Of a stretch of DNA of 64,000 nt, positions 7,558 through 16,144 are shown piece by piece. Source of the DNA: Terrimonas pollutisoli (GTDB lineage Bacteria; Bacteroidota; Bacteroidia; Chitinophagales; Chitinophagaceae); contig NZ_JARKNA010000005.1 of the NCBI RefSeq assembly GCF_029360765.1, positions 124,001 through 188,000 of the forward strand, given 5' to 3'. Below the pieces are notes generated by a model that saw only the letters and a list, made by a program, of their open reading frames with translations, was not told where the DNA came from and searched no databases. Both the position numbers and the translations under genes were made by a program. How positions within the stretch are numbered: the stretch's first letter is position 1; every line of letters starts with the position of its first letter.

Positions 7558-9090
7558 ATGAAAAATATCATCTCTTACCTAGTAGTGATTTGTCTTTTTG
7601 CCTGCCAATCCGAAAAACCCAGATCGGCAGACCCCTTCACAACGAATATATTGCAACTGCAAACGTTTAATATCGATGCAAGTAGAGACACTTCTATTGA
7701 GACATTGCATGGTTCCATCATAAAAATTTTGAAAGGCACATTTAATATAACAGGAGAAGTAAAAATTGAAATCAAAGAAGCCCTCACTCCTGCCGAAATA
7801 TTTGCTGCAGGACTTTCAACGGAATCCAATGGACGATTATTGAAGAGTGGCGGTATGATTTATTTGAATGGAACTATAAATGGAGAGCAAGTAAAAATTA
7901 CAAAGCCCATTAAAATTTCAGTGCCCAATCAATACTTTGACAATTCTATGCAACTGTTTAAGGGAGAGGAAAGCGATAGTGGTGTTATAAACTGGAAGGA
8001 CCCGCAACCATTAGACACCACCGATCAAGCCTTACAGTGGATAGCTGGGAAAACATTTTTCAAAGCAAAATGCAGTAGTTGTCATAACATTTTTACAGAC
8101 GGTACAGGGCCGGCAATGAAAGACTTAGAATTTAGAGGACCCTGGACGAATAGAAAAAACATCTACTCTTTTGTAGCAAACCCTGGCAGCTTCATGTCAC
8201 GAAACTGGTATACTCAAGAATTAAAAAGAAAGTTTGGCTCAATGATGACTGGTTTTCCAGATTTGTCAGAAAATGACATGGACGCTATACTGGCTTATAT
8301 CAAAAATGAATCGAAACGACCCGGGGCAATGGAAGAAGAAAAAAAATATTGGGATAGCCTTGTACAAAACACCCGCCTCCGCCTTGACAGTATTAACGGA
8401 CAAGACATAAATGCAGGAGATTTTATTGCATCTGAAAGGCCATGTGGAGAAGATACTATATATCTCCCTCGTCAAAAAGCAGAGCAATCCTTTTTTACTG
8501 AGGATAATTCTTCGGTTACCTCACCTGATAGCTTACCGCGAAAAGCAGATGAACTGGAAGGTCTGCGCAATGGTTTCAATGATCCAAATCCGACATCGGG
8601 CATGTACGATTTTGAAGTCAGAACTTTTGGTTGGTATAATATAGATGCATACGTCGAAGGATACGCAGGAAGCACTAATGTTAAGCTATGGGTGCAACTA
8701 CAAGTTCAATTTGATATCGACATGCATGTATATCTATTTTGTCCACGCAACAAAATGCTGTCCGTCATGAATGACAAGAGGAACGGGAAATTCTTTTTTA
8801 ATAAAATCAATGACGGGATTCCCCTGTTTTTAAACGATAGAGCCATCCTGTTTGCCTTTGGCAGTAAAGGGGAAAAAATGTATTATGCCGTTAAAGAGTT
8901 TCGGATTCGGGGGGAACAGACAATTGAATTAAAAGTAAAAGAAACAACAGAGGGTGATATAAAAGAAGTACTTTTTTCTAAACAAATCGAAGGAATAGAT
9001 CTCGGTGTCAAAAAAAAAGAGATGCAAATAATACAACTTCCTTGTCAAGATTCTCTTAGCAGTGTTTCGAACAAAATTGAATCAAAATAG
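7558..9090 (+). CDS. c-type cytochrome lipoprotein, paralogue 1
   Basis: This protein has 510 residues from the ATG at 7558, chosen because it opens directly into a lipoprotein signal (VVICLFACQSEK, lipid Cys 16). An upstream in-frame ATG at 7531 would add nine polar residues before the signal. Domains in order are: a beta-rich N-terminal domain (about 30-135, with LSTESNGRLLKSGGMIYLNG), a class I cytochrome c domain with heme motif CSSCH (172-176) and a plausible Met ligand in SMMTGFPDLS (229/230), and a C-terminal beta domain (about 350-480) containing TFGWYNIDAYVEG. It is related throughout to the protein at 34505-36160. It probably sits in the outer membrane or periplasm. The electron partner is unknown. 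Confidence 0.85.
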   Translation: MKNIISYLVVICLFACQSEKPRSADPFTTNILQLQTFNIDASRDTSIETLHGSIIKILKGTFNITGEVKIEIKEALTPAEIFAAGLSTESNGRLLKSGGMIYLNGTINGEQVKITKPIKISVPNQYFDNSMQLFKGEESDSGVINWKDPQPLDTTDQALQWIAGKTFFKAKCSSCHNIFTDGTGPAMKDLEFRGPWTNRKNIYSFVANPGSFMSRNWYTQELKRKFGSMMTGFPDLSENDMDAILAYIKNESKRPGAMEEEKKYWDSLVQNTRLRLDSINGQDINAGDFIASERPCGEDTIYLPRQKAEQSFFTEDNSSVTSPDSLPRKADELEGLRNGFNDPNPTSGMYDFEVRTFGWYNIDAYVEGYAGSTNVKLWVQLQVQFDIDMHVYLFCPRNKMLSVMNDKRNGKFFFNKINDGIPLFLNDRAILFAFGSKGEKMYYAVKEFRIRGEQTIELKVKETTEGDIKEVLFSKQIEGIDLGVKKKEMQIIQLPCQDSLSSVSNKIESK

Positions 9091-9092
9091 TC

Positions 9093-10526
9093 TCAACTAA
9101 TGGCCAGAAATTGCCGGATAGCTTCAATGATGGTGGCAGGTGAAATTCCCACCCAAAACAATAGTAAGGTCAACACAATCAAGCTGGCATACATAGCAGT
9201 ATAAAAAAGGGGATGAAGTGTTTTTTCTTCCGCCACCGTTACATGCGATGCGGCAAACAGTGTGCTGATAATCCGCAGGTAATAATACAGCCCGATCACA
9301 CTGGTGATCACCAGCATGATTACCGGGAACCATAAATTTTGTTCTACACCCGACATCAACACATAGAATTTACCAATAAAACCAGCGGTTAATGGAATAC
9401 CGGCCAATGATAATAATGCAATCGTTAATACAAGAGCCATTACGGGATTCTTCCAGAAAAGCCCACGATAGGTTTCCAGGTCCTCTGCATCTTTTTGGCG
9501 GGTGGATAATACAGTGATAACACCAAACGCTGACAGCAGGGTAATAGAATAAGCGAATAAATAAAATACAGATGCCTCCACTCCTGCCTTGTTGCCGGGT
9601 AAGAACGCAACAAGCAAATAGCCAAAATGTGCAATAGAGGAATATGCCAGGATGCGCTTGATGTTTTGCTGCTGAAGAGCCAGCAAGTTTCCAAACAACA
9701 TGGAGATAACAGCCAACACCGAAAAGATGGTAATGGCAACGGGGTATTGTTGCAAATTGATGGCTTGGGCAAATCGTAACAATACTGCAAACACACCTAT
9801 TTTAGAAACCGTAGCAATAAAGGTGGTGACAGGTGCAGGCGCCCCCTGGTATACATCCGCCGCCCAAAGATGAAAAGGTACAAGAGCCAACTTGAAGCCA
9901 ATAGCTACTATCATGATGCCTGCCCCGGTAATAAACAGTGCAGATGAAATATTTATTTTTTGCGCAATGGCCGCAAATTCCATGCTGCCCGTATCCATAT
10001 AGATCAGTGCCATACCAAATAATAAAAAAGCCGATGTCAGCGCCGCCAGCACCAGGTATTTCATTCCGGCTTCCACGGCGTTATTGCGGTTGCGCAGGTA
10101 GGCGATTAACGCATACAAACTGACACTCAATAATTCCAATCCCAGAAAGAAAGAAATAAAATGCCGGCTGACGGTAAGCAACGCTGAACCCAGTGTTCCG
10201 AGGAATAAGAGGATATAATATTCCTTTGGATTTTCTTCTTTTTCTTCAAAATAAATAAAGGAAAACAAGCCGATTGTCAATACTGAAAAAATAATCAAGC
10301 CCGTGAATAAAGCGCCAAATCCGTCCACTATAAACAAAGGCATTATTGATTCCGGCAAAACATCCCTTACATACCACATGGCAAATATCACCATACACAT
10401 CATCAGGAACCCTGTCACCTGTATTACCGTATGACTTAAGCGAAAAGCAGTCAGCAGTATCACAACTATCGAAGCTGTCGCCAGTACAATAAAAGGAAGA
10501 AACGCAAGAAGTTGATCGTGGGTCAT
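9093..10526 (-). CDS. nuoN: NADH-quinone oxidoreductase subunit N
   Basis: This 477-residue antiporter-like membrane subunit of complex I has about 14 transmembrane helices. The core pattern of the proton channel is present: LAWHLW-type segment FHLWAADVYQGAPAPVTTF (about residues 220-238), followed by TVSKIGVFAVLLRF with the conserved Lys, and IKRILAYSSIAHFGYLLVAF. Length is normal for the family. It is the last gene of the minus-strand nuo operon. The spacer to nuoM (10527-10679) contains a long AT-rich inverted repeat. Confidence 0.95.
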   Translation of the reverse strand: MTHDQLLAFLPFIVLATASIVVILLTAFRLSHTVIQVTGFLMMCMVIFAMWYVRDVLPESIMPLFIVDGFGALFTGLIIFSVLTIGLFSFIYFEEKEENPKEYYILLFLGTLGSALLTVSRHFISFFLGLELLSVSLYALIAYLRNRNNAVEAGMKYLVLAALTSAFLLFGMALIYMDTGSMEFAAIAQKINISSALFITGAGIMIVAIGFKLALVPFHLWAADVYQGAPAPVTTFIATVSKIGVFAVLLRFAQAINLQQYPVAITIFSVLAVISMLFGNLLALQQQNIKRILAYSSIAHFGYLLVAFLPGNKAGVEASVFYLFAYSITLLSAFGVITVLSTRQKDAEDLETYRGLFWKNPVMALVLTIALLSLAGIPLTAGFIGKFYVLMSGVEQNLWFPVIMLVITSVIGLYYYLRIISTLFAASHVTVAEEKTLHPLFYTAMYASLIVLTLLLFWVGISPATIIEAIRQFLAIS

Positions 10527-10570
10527 GTGGTGAATAGTGTCTTAATGTCGTTTACATAAGCTTTTTTTAT

Positions 10571-10661
10571 TGAACATTGAAAATTGAGCGTTAAGTAATG
10601 AACATTTATCGCTACTGAAGAAAATGTTCAATTTCCAATTTTCAATGCTCAATGTTCAACT
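10571..10661. repeat. Imperfect inverted repeat of TGAACATT/GAAAATTG words between nuoM and nuoN
   Basis: Two ~38-base arms (about 10571-10608 and 10622-10661) can pair. The left arm opens TTGAACATTGAAAATTGAG, and the right arm closes with its near-complement CTCAATGTTCAA. Each arm is itself built from reshuffled TGAACATT and GAAAATTG words, so the repeat is partly low-complexity. It fills most of the nuoM-nuoN spacer. Confidence 0.75.
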
Positions 10662-10679
10662 CAGGTTTTCTATTATTTA

Positions 10680-12146
10680 TTACTTCATCACTAACTGTTG
10701 AATAAATCCTTTTACCGTCTCCATCACCGGTTGCGGATACAACCCCAACACTACAATGCTGATACTTAGCGCCGCCATCACAATCAATTCTCTTGCACTA
10801 AAATCTTTCAGGTGCCCGGTAGCAGCAGGTGGTCCAAGAAAAACTTTCTGCATCATACGCAGTGAATACAAGGCTGAGAATACCAATCCCAGGCTGGCAA
10901 TAACAGTAAGTGTACTATTTACTGAGAACGTACTCATCAAAATCAAAAACTCAGCAACGAAATTGCCCAGCACTGGTAGTCCCAGTGAAGCCATCGTAAA
11001 TAAAATCGCCACGCCACCCATGGCGGGTATGGATGTCCATAATCCACCCATTTGATTGATATCTCTTGTATGCAATCTTTCTTTCAGCATTCCGGCTAAA
11101 ACGAACAAGGCTCCTGTACTGATACCGTGAGTAAGCATTTGCATCACCACGCCCTGCATGGCCATTTCACGGAAAGCAAAAATGCCGAGCAGCACAAACC
11201 CCATATGGCTTACTGAAGTATAAGCGATCAGCCGCTTGAGGTCGGTTTGTGCAAAAGCAAGCATGGCGCCATACACAATCCCTATTACACCAAACAACAT
11301 GGCCCACCAGGCAATCTCTACAGCTGCCTGCGGAAATAATGTTAGCACAAAACGGATGATACCATAAGCCCCGGTCTTCAACAATAAACCCGCTAATATC
11401 AGGCTGCCGGCTGTAGGCGCTTCACTATGTGCATCGGGCAACCAATTATGCAGCGGCACTACCGGCAACTTCACTGCAAACGCAATTAAAAATCCCATCA
11501 TGATCCATTTGGCGGTAGAAGGCTCCAACGTTGTATTAAGCAAACTAAAATAATCATATGTATACGTTCCGCTTTGCTGGCCGTGGATGATATACAGAGC
11601 AAGAATGGCCAGTAACATCAGCAGACCTCCCGCCTGCGTAAAAATGAAAAATTTATACGAGGCATAACGACGGTTGCTATCGCCCCAGAGAGCAATCAAA
11701 AAATACATGGGCACCAACATCACTTCCCAGAAAAAATAAAACAGGAAAAGGTCCATCGCCACAAATACACCAGCAATACCGGCCAGCGTCCATAGCAGGT
11801 TGAAAAAATAAAAACCAATTCTTTCTTTGATCTCATTCCATGAACAAAGCACCGATAATATACCGAGGAAAAAAGTCAGCAACAGCAATACAGTGCTTAA
11901 TCCATCCATTGCCAAATGAAAACTGATACCGAAAGAAGGGATCCAGCTCACCTGGTAATTGATGAACCAGCTTTCAGCACCGGTTACTGATGCCTGCTGT
12001 TGTATCCATAAATTGCAGATAATAATAAAGTCAATGATTACGGCAATCAAAGCAATCCATTTTGCCAGTTGGTTGTTCCAGCGTGATATCAGCCAGCACA
12101 GCAGCCCGCCAATTAACAATATGCATATCATCCATGCGAGTATCAT
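10680..12146 (-). CDS. nuoM: NADH-quinone oxidoreductase subunit M
   Basis: This 488-residue antiporter-like complex I subunit has about 14 transmembrane helices. Characteristic segments are FFLGILSVLCSW, LFLFYFFWEVMLVPMYFLIA (with the conserved membrane Glu in WEVML), VPLHNWLPDAHSEAPTAGS and LLLKTGAYGIIRF (channel Lys), then DLKRLIAYTSVSHMGFVLLG. Family length is normal. The start ATG at 12146 follows a 293-base spacer that holds a structured repeat element. Confidence 0.96.
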   Translation of the reverse strand: MILAWMICILLIGGLLCWLISRWNNQLAKWIALIAVIIDFIIICNLWIQQQASVTGAESWFINYQVSWIPSFGISFHLAMDGLSTVLLLLTFFLGILSVLCSWNEIKERIGFYFFNLLWTLAGIAGVFVAMDLFLFYFFWEVMLVPMYFLIALWGDSNRRYASYKFFIFTQAGGLLMLLAILALYIIHGQQSGTYTYDYFSLLNTTLEPSTAKWIMMGFLIAFAVKLPVVPLHNWLPDAHSEAPTAGSLILAGLLLKTGAYGIIRFVLTLFPQAAVEIAWWAMLFGVIGIVYGAMLAFAQTDLKRLIAYTSVSHMGFVLLGIFAFREMAMQGVVMQMLTHGISTGALFVLAGMLKERLHTRDINQMGGLWTSIPAMGGVAILFTMASLGLPVLGNFVAEFLILMSTFSVNSTLTVIASLGLVFSALYSLRMMQKVFLGPPAATGHLKDFSARELIVMAALSISIVVLGLYPQPVMETVKGFIQQLVMK

Positions 12147-12212
12147 AAAATAGAATCAATTGTTTTTATGTTCCCAACTTTTGTATCCTTGGTCATCGTC
12201 TGTTGCAGTTTA

Positions 12213-12231
12213 CCCTGAGCTTGTCGAAGGG
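12213..12231. repeat. CCTTCGACAAGCTCAGG-type dispersed repeat
   Basis: CCCTGAGCTTGTCGAAGGG is the complement of a short repeat word that I recall as frequent in Bacteroidota genomes. A related version, CCTTCGGCAGGCTCAGGACA, sits in frame inside topA at 55814-55836. Here it lies in the nuoL-nuoM spacer next to the larger hairpin element. Confidence 0.6.
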
Positions 12232-12253
12232 CACACTTCATCGTTCTGATCGC

Positions 12254-12441
12254 GGCCTCATCCCTCTTCCCCTTCTCCCAAGGAGAAGGGACGGCGCTGC
12301 ATTGCAAATCCAAACTTCATAACTACCACATCAGCTTTAGCTCATTGTTCATCACTTTTGAAGTCCCCGAAAACTGTAGAGACTTCGAAAAGCAAGGGCT
12401 GTGTGTTGTTCCTCTCCTTTGGAGAGGTTAGGTGAGGTCTT
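12254..12441 (-). repeat. Structured ~190-bp intergenic element, copy 1 (nuoL-nuoM)
   Basis: On the plus strand it starts GGCCTCATCC and ends GGTGAGGTCTTA, forming imperfect terminal inverted repeats. Three hairpins lie inside: CCTTCTCC/GGAGAAGG (12271-12289), GAAGTC/GACTTC (12360-12386) and CCTCTCC/GGAGAGG (12411-12427). A conserved block, GCATTGCAAATCCAAACTTC, lies between the first two. The element abuts the nuoL stop codon. A homologous copy lies at 20303-20501 with the same layout but different stem sequences. Confidence 0.8.
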
Positions 12442-14329
12442 ATGACAACAATTGCAAAGTCAAAATAAACAAGATCCCGATCAACACCCCTGCAATATAC
12501 CAGCGCAAAGAACCGTTTTGCGACACCGATAATAAACGATTCAATGTTTGATTTGCTTTTGCGATACCATTATATAATTTATCAAATACATCAGCCTTAT
12601 TAATGCCTGTTATAAATACAAATGGTTTTACAAACAGGGTCTCATATAGTTGATCAAATCCCCAACCTTTAAAGAAAAAGTTCCGCATGCCCATCATGCC
12701 AGGTAATTCCTTCCATTTTTCCATCAATGTTCTGTTGCGGTAATACAACACATACCCGGTATACACCGCCAGGAGTGTAAGAACAGCAGCAATCAATTGA
12801 AAAATGATCTCAGGGGGAACACCGTCTTTTAGAACAGTTGCAGGTAAAACCTTTTGAGCAAAATCTGAAAATAGCGTCAGGTGGATAAGGTTATGAGGCC
12901 ATTCAATAAATCCTGCCACAATGGATAAGATCGCAAGAATGATCAATGGAACAGTCATTAACCTCCCGGGATATGCACTGACCGGGGTTTTCAATTCACC
13001 CCAAAAAACAACCAGCATTAACCGGGTGGTATAAAGAGCAGTGATGAACGCACCCATCAAAGCAATTATCCAAAGCATAGCATTTCCATTACCCGCACTC
13101 CAGGCATACCACAAAATTTGATCTTTACTAAAAAAGCCTGCACTGATCAGTGGCAATGCAGCCAATGCGGCTGCACCCGCAAGGAAGCAACGAAACACAA
13201 CGGGCATTCTGTTTTTAAGTCCTCCCATTTTGAAAATATCATGTTCGTGATGCAGGGACTCTATAATTGCTCCTGCGGCAAGAAATAATAACGCTTTGAA
13301 AAAAGCATGGGTGAAAAAATGAAAGATGCCTGCACTCCAGGCGCCTATTCCTAATGCCAGGAACATATACCCGATCTGGCTGATTGTAGAATAAGCCAAT
13401 ATTCGTTTGATATCTGTTTGCACCATCGCACTGCAGCCGGCAATGAGTAAAGTCAATGCGCCAACAATAGCTGTGACATCCATTGCCATTGGCGAAAGTT
13501 GAAATACTGTATGCATCCGTGCAATAAGATAAACACCGGCTGTCACCATGGTAGCTGCATGTATCAATGCACTCACCGGTGAAGGGCCTGCCATTGCATC
13601 CGGTAGCCAGGTTTGCAATGGTAGTTGCGCTGATTTACCCATGCCGCCTGCAAGCAGTAATAATGCGATAAGCGTAATGTTTGAAGAACTGTTTGCAAAA
13701 TGCTGTGGAGATTGTTGAAGAATACCAGGAATATCCAGGGTTCCTAATTCTTTAAATAAAAGGAACAGTCCGATAGCCATAGCTGTATCACCTATACGTG
13801 TAATGTAGAAAGCTTTATTGGCAGCCCGGCAATTAGCAGGTGTTTCATACCAGAAACCGATGAGTAAATAACTGCAGAGCCCCACCCCTTCCCATCCCAG
13901 GTACATCAGCACCAGGTTATCAGCCAATACGAGTAACAGCATCGCAAATACAAACAGATTCATGCAGGCAAAAAAGCGGGAATAGTCCCGGTCGCTGCGC
14001 ATAAAAGCGGTAGAATAAATATGAATTAGAGCTCCAACAAATGTGATAATGAATACAAACACCAGCGACAATGCATCTAACCGCAAGCTGATAGCGATAG
14101 ATAAATTTTCAGTGCTCATCCATTGCCAGAGAGTCTGTGTGTATGCACCACCGTCAGGGGGAGTTTGTAAGAACTCAACACCCGCAATCATTGCGATAAT
14201 TGCCGCAATGCTAACACTACCTGCACCAATCCATGCAATCGCATTTTTGTGCAAAGCTCTTCCTGCCAGCGCCAGCACCAGGAAGCCGGCCAGGGGCAAT
14301 GCGGGGATTAATGCAAGCAAGTTATTCAT
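12440..14329 (-). CDS. nuoL: NADH-quinone oxidoreductase subunit L
   Basis: This 629-residue protein is the distal antiporter-like subunit of complex I. Typical blocks are FITFVGALIHIYSTAFM, LVLMYLGWEGVGLCSYLLIGFW (conserved Glu), LPLQTWLPDAMAGPSPVSALIH and AATMVTAGVYLIARMHTVF (channel Lys replaced by the usual HAATMVTAG block), then DIKRILAYSTISQIGYMFLA. The C-terminal ~100 residues contain the long lateral helix region and a final transmembrane helix (IAGVLIGILFILTLQLL). Its stop codon is directly joined to a structured repeat element. nuoK lies 121 bases upstream. Confidence 0.96.
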   Translation of the reverse strand: MNNLLALIPALPLAGFLVLALAGRALHKNAIAWIGAGSVSIAAIIAMIAGVEFLQTPPDGGAYTQTLWQWMSTENLSIAISLRLDALSLVFVFIITFVGALIHIYSTAFMRSDRDYSRFFACMNLFVFAMLLLVLADNLVLMYLGWEGVGLCSYLLIGFWYETPANCRAANKAFYITRIGDTAMAIGLFLLFKELGTLDIPGILQQSPQHFANSSSNITLIALLLLAGGMGKSAQLPLQTWLPDAMAGPSPVSALIHAATMVTAGVYLIARMHTVFQLSPMAMDVTAIVGALTLLIAGCSAMVQTDIKRILAYSTISQIGYMFLALGIGAWSAGIFHFFTHAFFKALLFLAAGAIIESLHHEHDIFKMGGLKNRMPVVFRCFLAGAAALAALPLISAGFFSKDQILWYAWSAGNGNAMLWIIALMGAFITALYTTRLMLVVFWGELKTPVSAYPGRLMTVPLIILAILSIVAGFIEWPHNLIHLTLFSDFAQKVLPATVLKDGVPPEIIFQLIAAVLTLLAVYTGYVLYYRNRTLMEKWKELPGMMGMRNFFFKGWGFDQLYETLFVKPFVFITGINKADVFDKLYNGIAKANQTLNRLLSVSQNGSLRWYIAGVLIGILFILTLQLLS

Positions 14330-14445
14330 GAGTGAATTGTTAGACTCAGGTTTTAAAAAAACAATATTTCCGACCTGCCGTCAAGCCGAAATTTTCAATG
14401 CCAGGATTTTAAATACCGGAACACCTGTATTTAAAATTTAATACA

Positions 14446-14467
14446 CCCCATTAGGGGATGGGGGCAT
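14446..14467. repeat. CCCCATCCCCTAA-GGGG quasi-palindrome at the nuoK stop
   Basis: Read on the minus strand this is ATGCCCCCATCCCCTAATGGGG, one of five related words in the nuo operon (others at 16117, 21782, 22017 and 25100). The last codons of nuoK (Ala-Pro-Ile-Pro-stop) are written by this repeat. Confidence 0.75.
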
Positions 14468-14771
14468 CTTTCAATTCCTTTAGTTGTTCTACATCCAGCG
14501 TCTTGTGCTGGTGATAAGCCTGCAGCACCAGCGCCAATCCTATAGAAACTTCCGCCGCTGCCATCGCTAATATGAACAGGAACATCACCTGTCCATCGGG
14601 TTGTTGCCATTTTGATCCGGCCGCTACAAATGCCAGGCCTGCTGCATTTAACATCACCTCTATTGAAATCAGAATAAAAATGATATTCTTTCGTGTCAGC
14701 ACCCCGATAAGCCCCAATACAAAAAGAATGGCGGCAACAATCAATACAGTATCTGCGCTAAAAGAGTTCAT
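14451..14771 (-). CDS. nuoK: NADH-quinone oxidoreductase subunit K
   Basis: This 106-residue complex I membrane subunit has three transmembrane helices (about residues 7-24, 29-50 and 60-84). The conserved membrane glutamates are visible in [15 protein letters not shown] (about 33-47) and [17 protein letters not shown] (about 70-86). The C-terminal tail, [10 protein letters not shown], ends within a dispersed CCCCATCCCC repeat, so the last four residues are probably repeat-derived. A 112-base spacer separates it from nuoJ and holds a CTCCGCC/GGCGGAG palindrome (14780-14797). Confidence 0.94.
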   Translation of the reverse strand: MNSFSADTVLIVAAILFVLGLIGVLTRKNIIFILISIEVMLNAAGLAFVAAGSKWQQPDGQVMFLFILAMAAAEVSIGLALVLQAYHQHKTLDVEQLKELKDAPIP

Positions 14772-14779
14772 GCCCCCAT

Positions 14780-14797
14780 CTCCGCCGCAGGCGGAGT
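14780..14797. repeat. CTCCGCC/GGCGGAG palindrome before nuoK
   Basis: CTCCGCCGCAGGCGGAG can fold into a 7-bp stem with a short loop. It lies just upstream of the nuoK start on the minus strand. A related word, CTCCACCGCGGCGGAG, lies before the nuoH stop near 16409-16424. Confidence 0.6.
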
Positions 14798-14876
14798 GTT
14801 TTTAAATTAAGAATTTCACAGTTTCTCATTTTTTATTCTGCATTTTTATCTCACTAAAATCTAATACCTGTTATTT

Positions 14877-14945
14877 TTCATTTTCACATTTGCACATTTT
14901 CCTTTTTCTCTACTCCCAGCTCCTGACTAATGACTCCTGACTCTT
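14877..14945. repeat. Intergenic repeat words extending into the nuoJ 3' end
   Basis: TTTTCACATTTGCACATTTT (14881-14900) is followed by AGCTCCTGACTAATGACTCC and CTGACTC (14919-14943). The GACTCCTGACT word is repeated within itself. Both words are of the kind found between genes in this operon, but here the nuoJ reading frame runs through them to its stop at 14884. Confidence 0.65.
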
Positions 14946-15465
14946 CATCCTCTTCCAAAAACCTATGCAATGTTCTTTTCTTATGCTGTCCGATATGTGC
15001 AGCTCCTACTATCCCTGCCATCAGGAGGAAACCGGCTAATTCCAGTGCAATAATGTATTCACGATAAAGTGAAAGCGCCACCTTTTTTGGATTCACCACT
15101 GAACCAGCAAAAGAAGAATCATTTCCTTTTGCCAGTAATAGGATCATCTCTGCTAACAATATCATTACAAGGATTGATGGACCTATCCACACTTTTGGCT
15201 GCAGCCATTGTTTTTCCTGCAGGGCAGTATCCCTGCCCAGGTTTAGCATCATTACGACAAAAATGAACAATACGATAATGGCGCCGGCATAAACGATCAC
15301 CTCCAGTACCGAGACAAATGGTGCGCCCAATGACAAAAAGATCATGGCGACTGCCAAAAACGAAACAACCAGGTACAGCAAAGCATGAATAGGTGTGTAA
15401 CGGGTTATCACCATGATAGTGGCGACGATCGCAACGAGGGATGATATGTAGAAAAGGATTGACAA
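14884..15465 (-). CDS. nuoJ: NADH-quinone oxidoreductase subunit J
   Basis: This 193-residue complex I membrane subunit has five transmembrane helices. The conserved block VLEVIVYAGAIIVLFIFVVMMLNL (shown here as VLEVIVYAGAIIVLF then IFVVMMLNL) spans about residues 53-76 and includes the pi-bulge helix residues. After the last helix (LAGFLLMAGIVGAAHIG, about 142-158) comes a charged tail of about 33 residues. The tail from about residue 172, EESGVISQELGVEKKENVQM, is encoded by repeat words (TCCTGACTAATGACTCCTGA and TTTTCACATTTGCACATTTT), so it is probably not ancestral NuoJ sequence. Confidence 0.94.
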   Translation of the reverse strand: MSILFYISSLVAIVATIMVITRYTPIHALLYLVVSFLAVAMIFLSLGAPFVSVLEVIVYAGAIIVLFIFVVMMLNLGRDTALQEKQWLQPKVWIGPSILVMILLAEMILLLAKGNDSSFAGSVVNPKKVALSLYREYIIALELAGFLLMAGIVGAAHIGQHKKRTLHRFLEEDEESGVISQELGVEKKENVQM

Positions 15466-15546
15466 GAAAAAAGTTAAATGTTCAAGCTGTGAGCTATGAG
15501 CTACGAGCCGTGAGCAAAGCCCCTCTCATTTTAATTATTGTACCCG

Positions 15547-15590
15547 TTTTCAAATTTTCAAATTCGCACATTTGCATAATTGGCACATTG
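15547..15590. repeat. CACATTTGCA-type repeat between nuoI and nuoJ
   Basis: The stretch reads TTTTCAAATTTTCAAATTCG and then CACATTTGCATAATTGGCAC. It ends five bases before the nuoI stop codon. Related tracts stand directly after nuoA (25210-25247), nuoCD (22493-22525), nuoG (17463-17517) and nuoJ (14881-14900), and more loosely after nuoE (21836-21890). Upstream in this spacer, TGTGAGCTATGAGCTACGAG near 15489-15508 is another internally repeated word. Confidence 0.6.
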
Positions 15591-15595
15591 GATTC

Positions 15596-16126
15596 TTATG
15601 GCAACAAACTCTTTATATCAACAGGCTTTTCCTCATTGTCCCCAGTGCCCGGTTCTTTCACGCCAGCATCCATTCCTGCCACTTTATAAAAATTATATCC
15701 CGGATATTTACCCTGGCTGTCAATCAACAAATCTTCTTTTTCAAACACGAGGTTTTGGCGGTTGTATTCAGCCATTTCAAAATCAGGAATCAACTGGATT
15801 GCATAAGTAGGGCATGCTTCTTCACAATAGCCGCAAAAAATGCATCGGGAAAAATTGATGCGGAAAAATTCAGGGTACCGCCGACCGTTCTCATCCTCGG
15901 TGGCCTGCAATGCAATGCAATCAACGGGACAGGCTGCCGCACACAAATAACAACCTACACAACGTTCACCTCCGTCGGGATCTTTTGTCAATACAATACG
16001 CCCCTTATAACGGGGATGCAGCTTCACTTTTTCTTCGGGATACTCAATGGTAGCTTTTTTACGAAACAGGTGTAAAAAAACCAACCACATTGTTCTGATA
16101 TGACTTATCATAATTAATGCCCCCAT
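15596..16126 (-). CDS. nuoI: NADH-quinone oxidoreductase subunit I (8Fe ferredoxin-like)
   Basis: This 176-residue peripheral subunit carries clusters N6a and N6b. Two complete 4Fe-4S motifs are present: [15 protein letters not shown] (about residues 56-70) and [15 protein letters not shown] (about 95-109). It links NuoB/NuoG electron flow to the quinone site and sits against NuoH. The first ATG (16126) lies within a GGGGATGGGGG repeat and gives MGALI. An alternative ATG at 16111 (MISHIRTMW) starts at the conserved part and may be the real start. The upstream spacer to nuoH is 307 bases. Confidence 0.94.
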   Translation of the reverse strand: MGALIMISHIRTMWLVFLHLFRKKATIEYPEEKVKLHPRYKGRIVLTKDPDGGERCVGCYLCAAACPVDCIALQATEDENGRRYPEFFRINFSRCIFCGYCEEACPTYAIQLIPDFEMAEYNRQNLVFEKEDLLIDSQGKYPGYNFYKVAGMDAGVKEPGTGDNEEKPVDIKSLLP

Positions 16127-16144
16127 CCCCTAAAGAGGAGTTTT
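16117..16144. repeat. CCCCATCCCCTAAAGAGGAGTTTT repeat at the nuoI start
   Basis: This is a copy of the CCCCATCCCCTAAAGGGGAG family, with one mismatch in the right half-palindrome. It overlaps the first candidate ATG of nuoI, so the repeat may have supplied a start codon. Confidence 0.7.

Noticed and set aside
15572..16075. 167-codon plus-strand ORF opposite nuoI
   Set aside because: Antisense to the two 4Fe-4S motifs of nuoI; no independent protein features.
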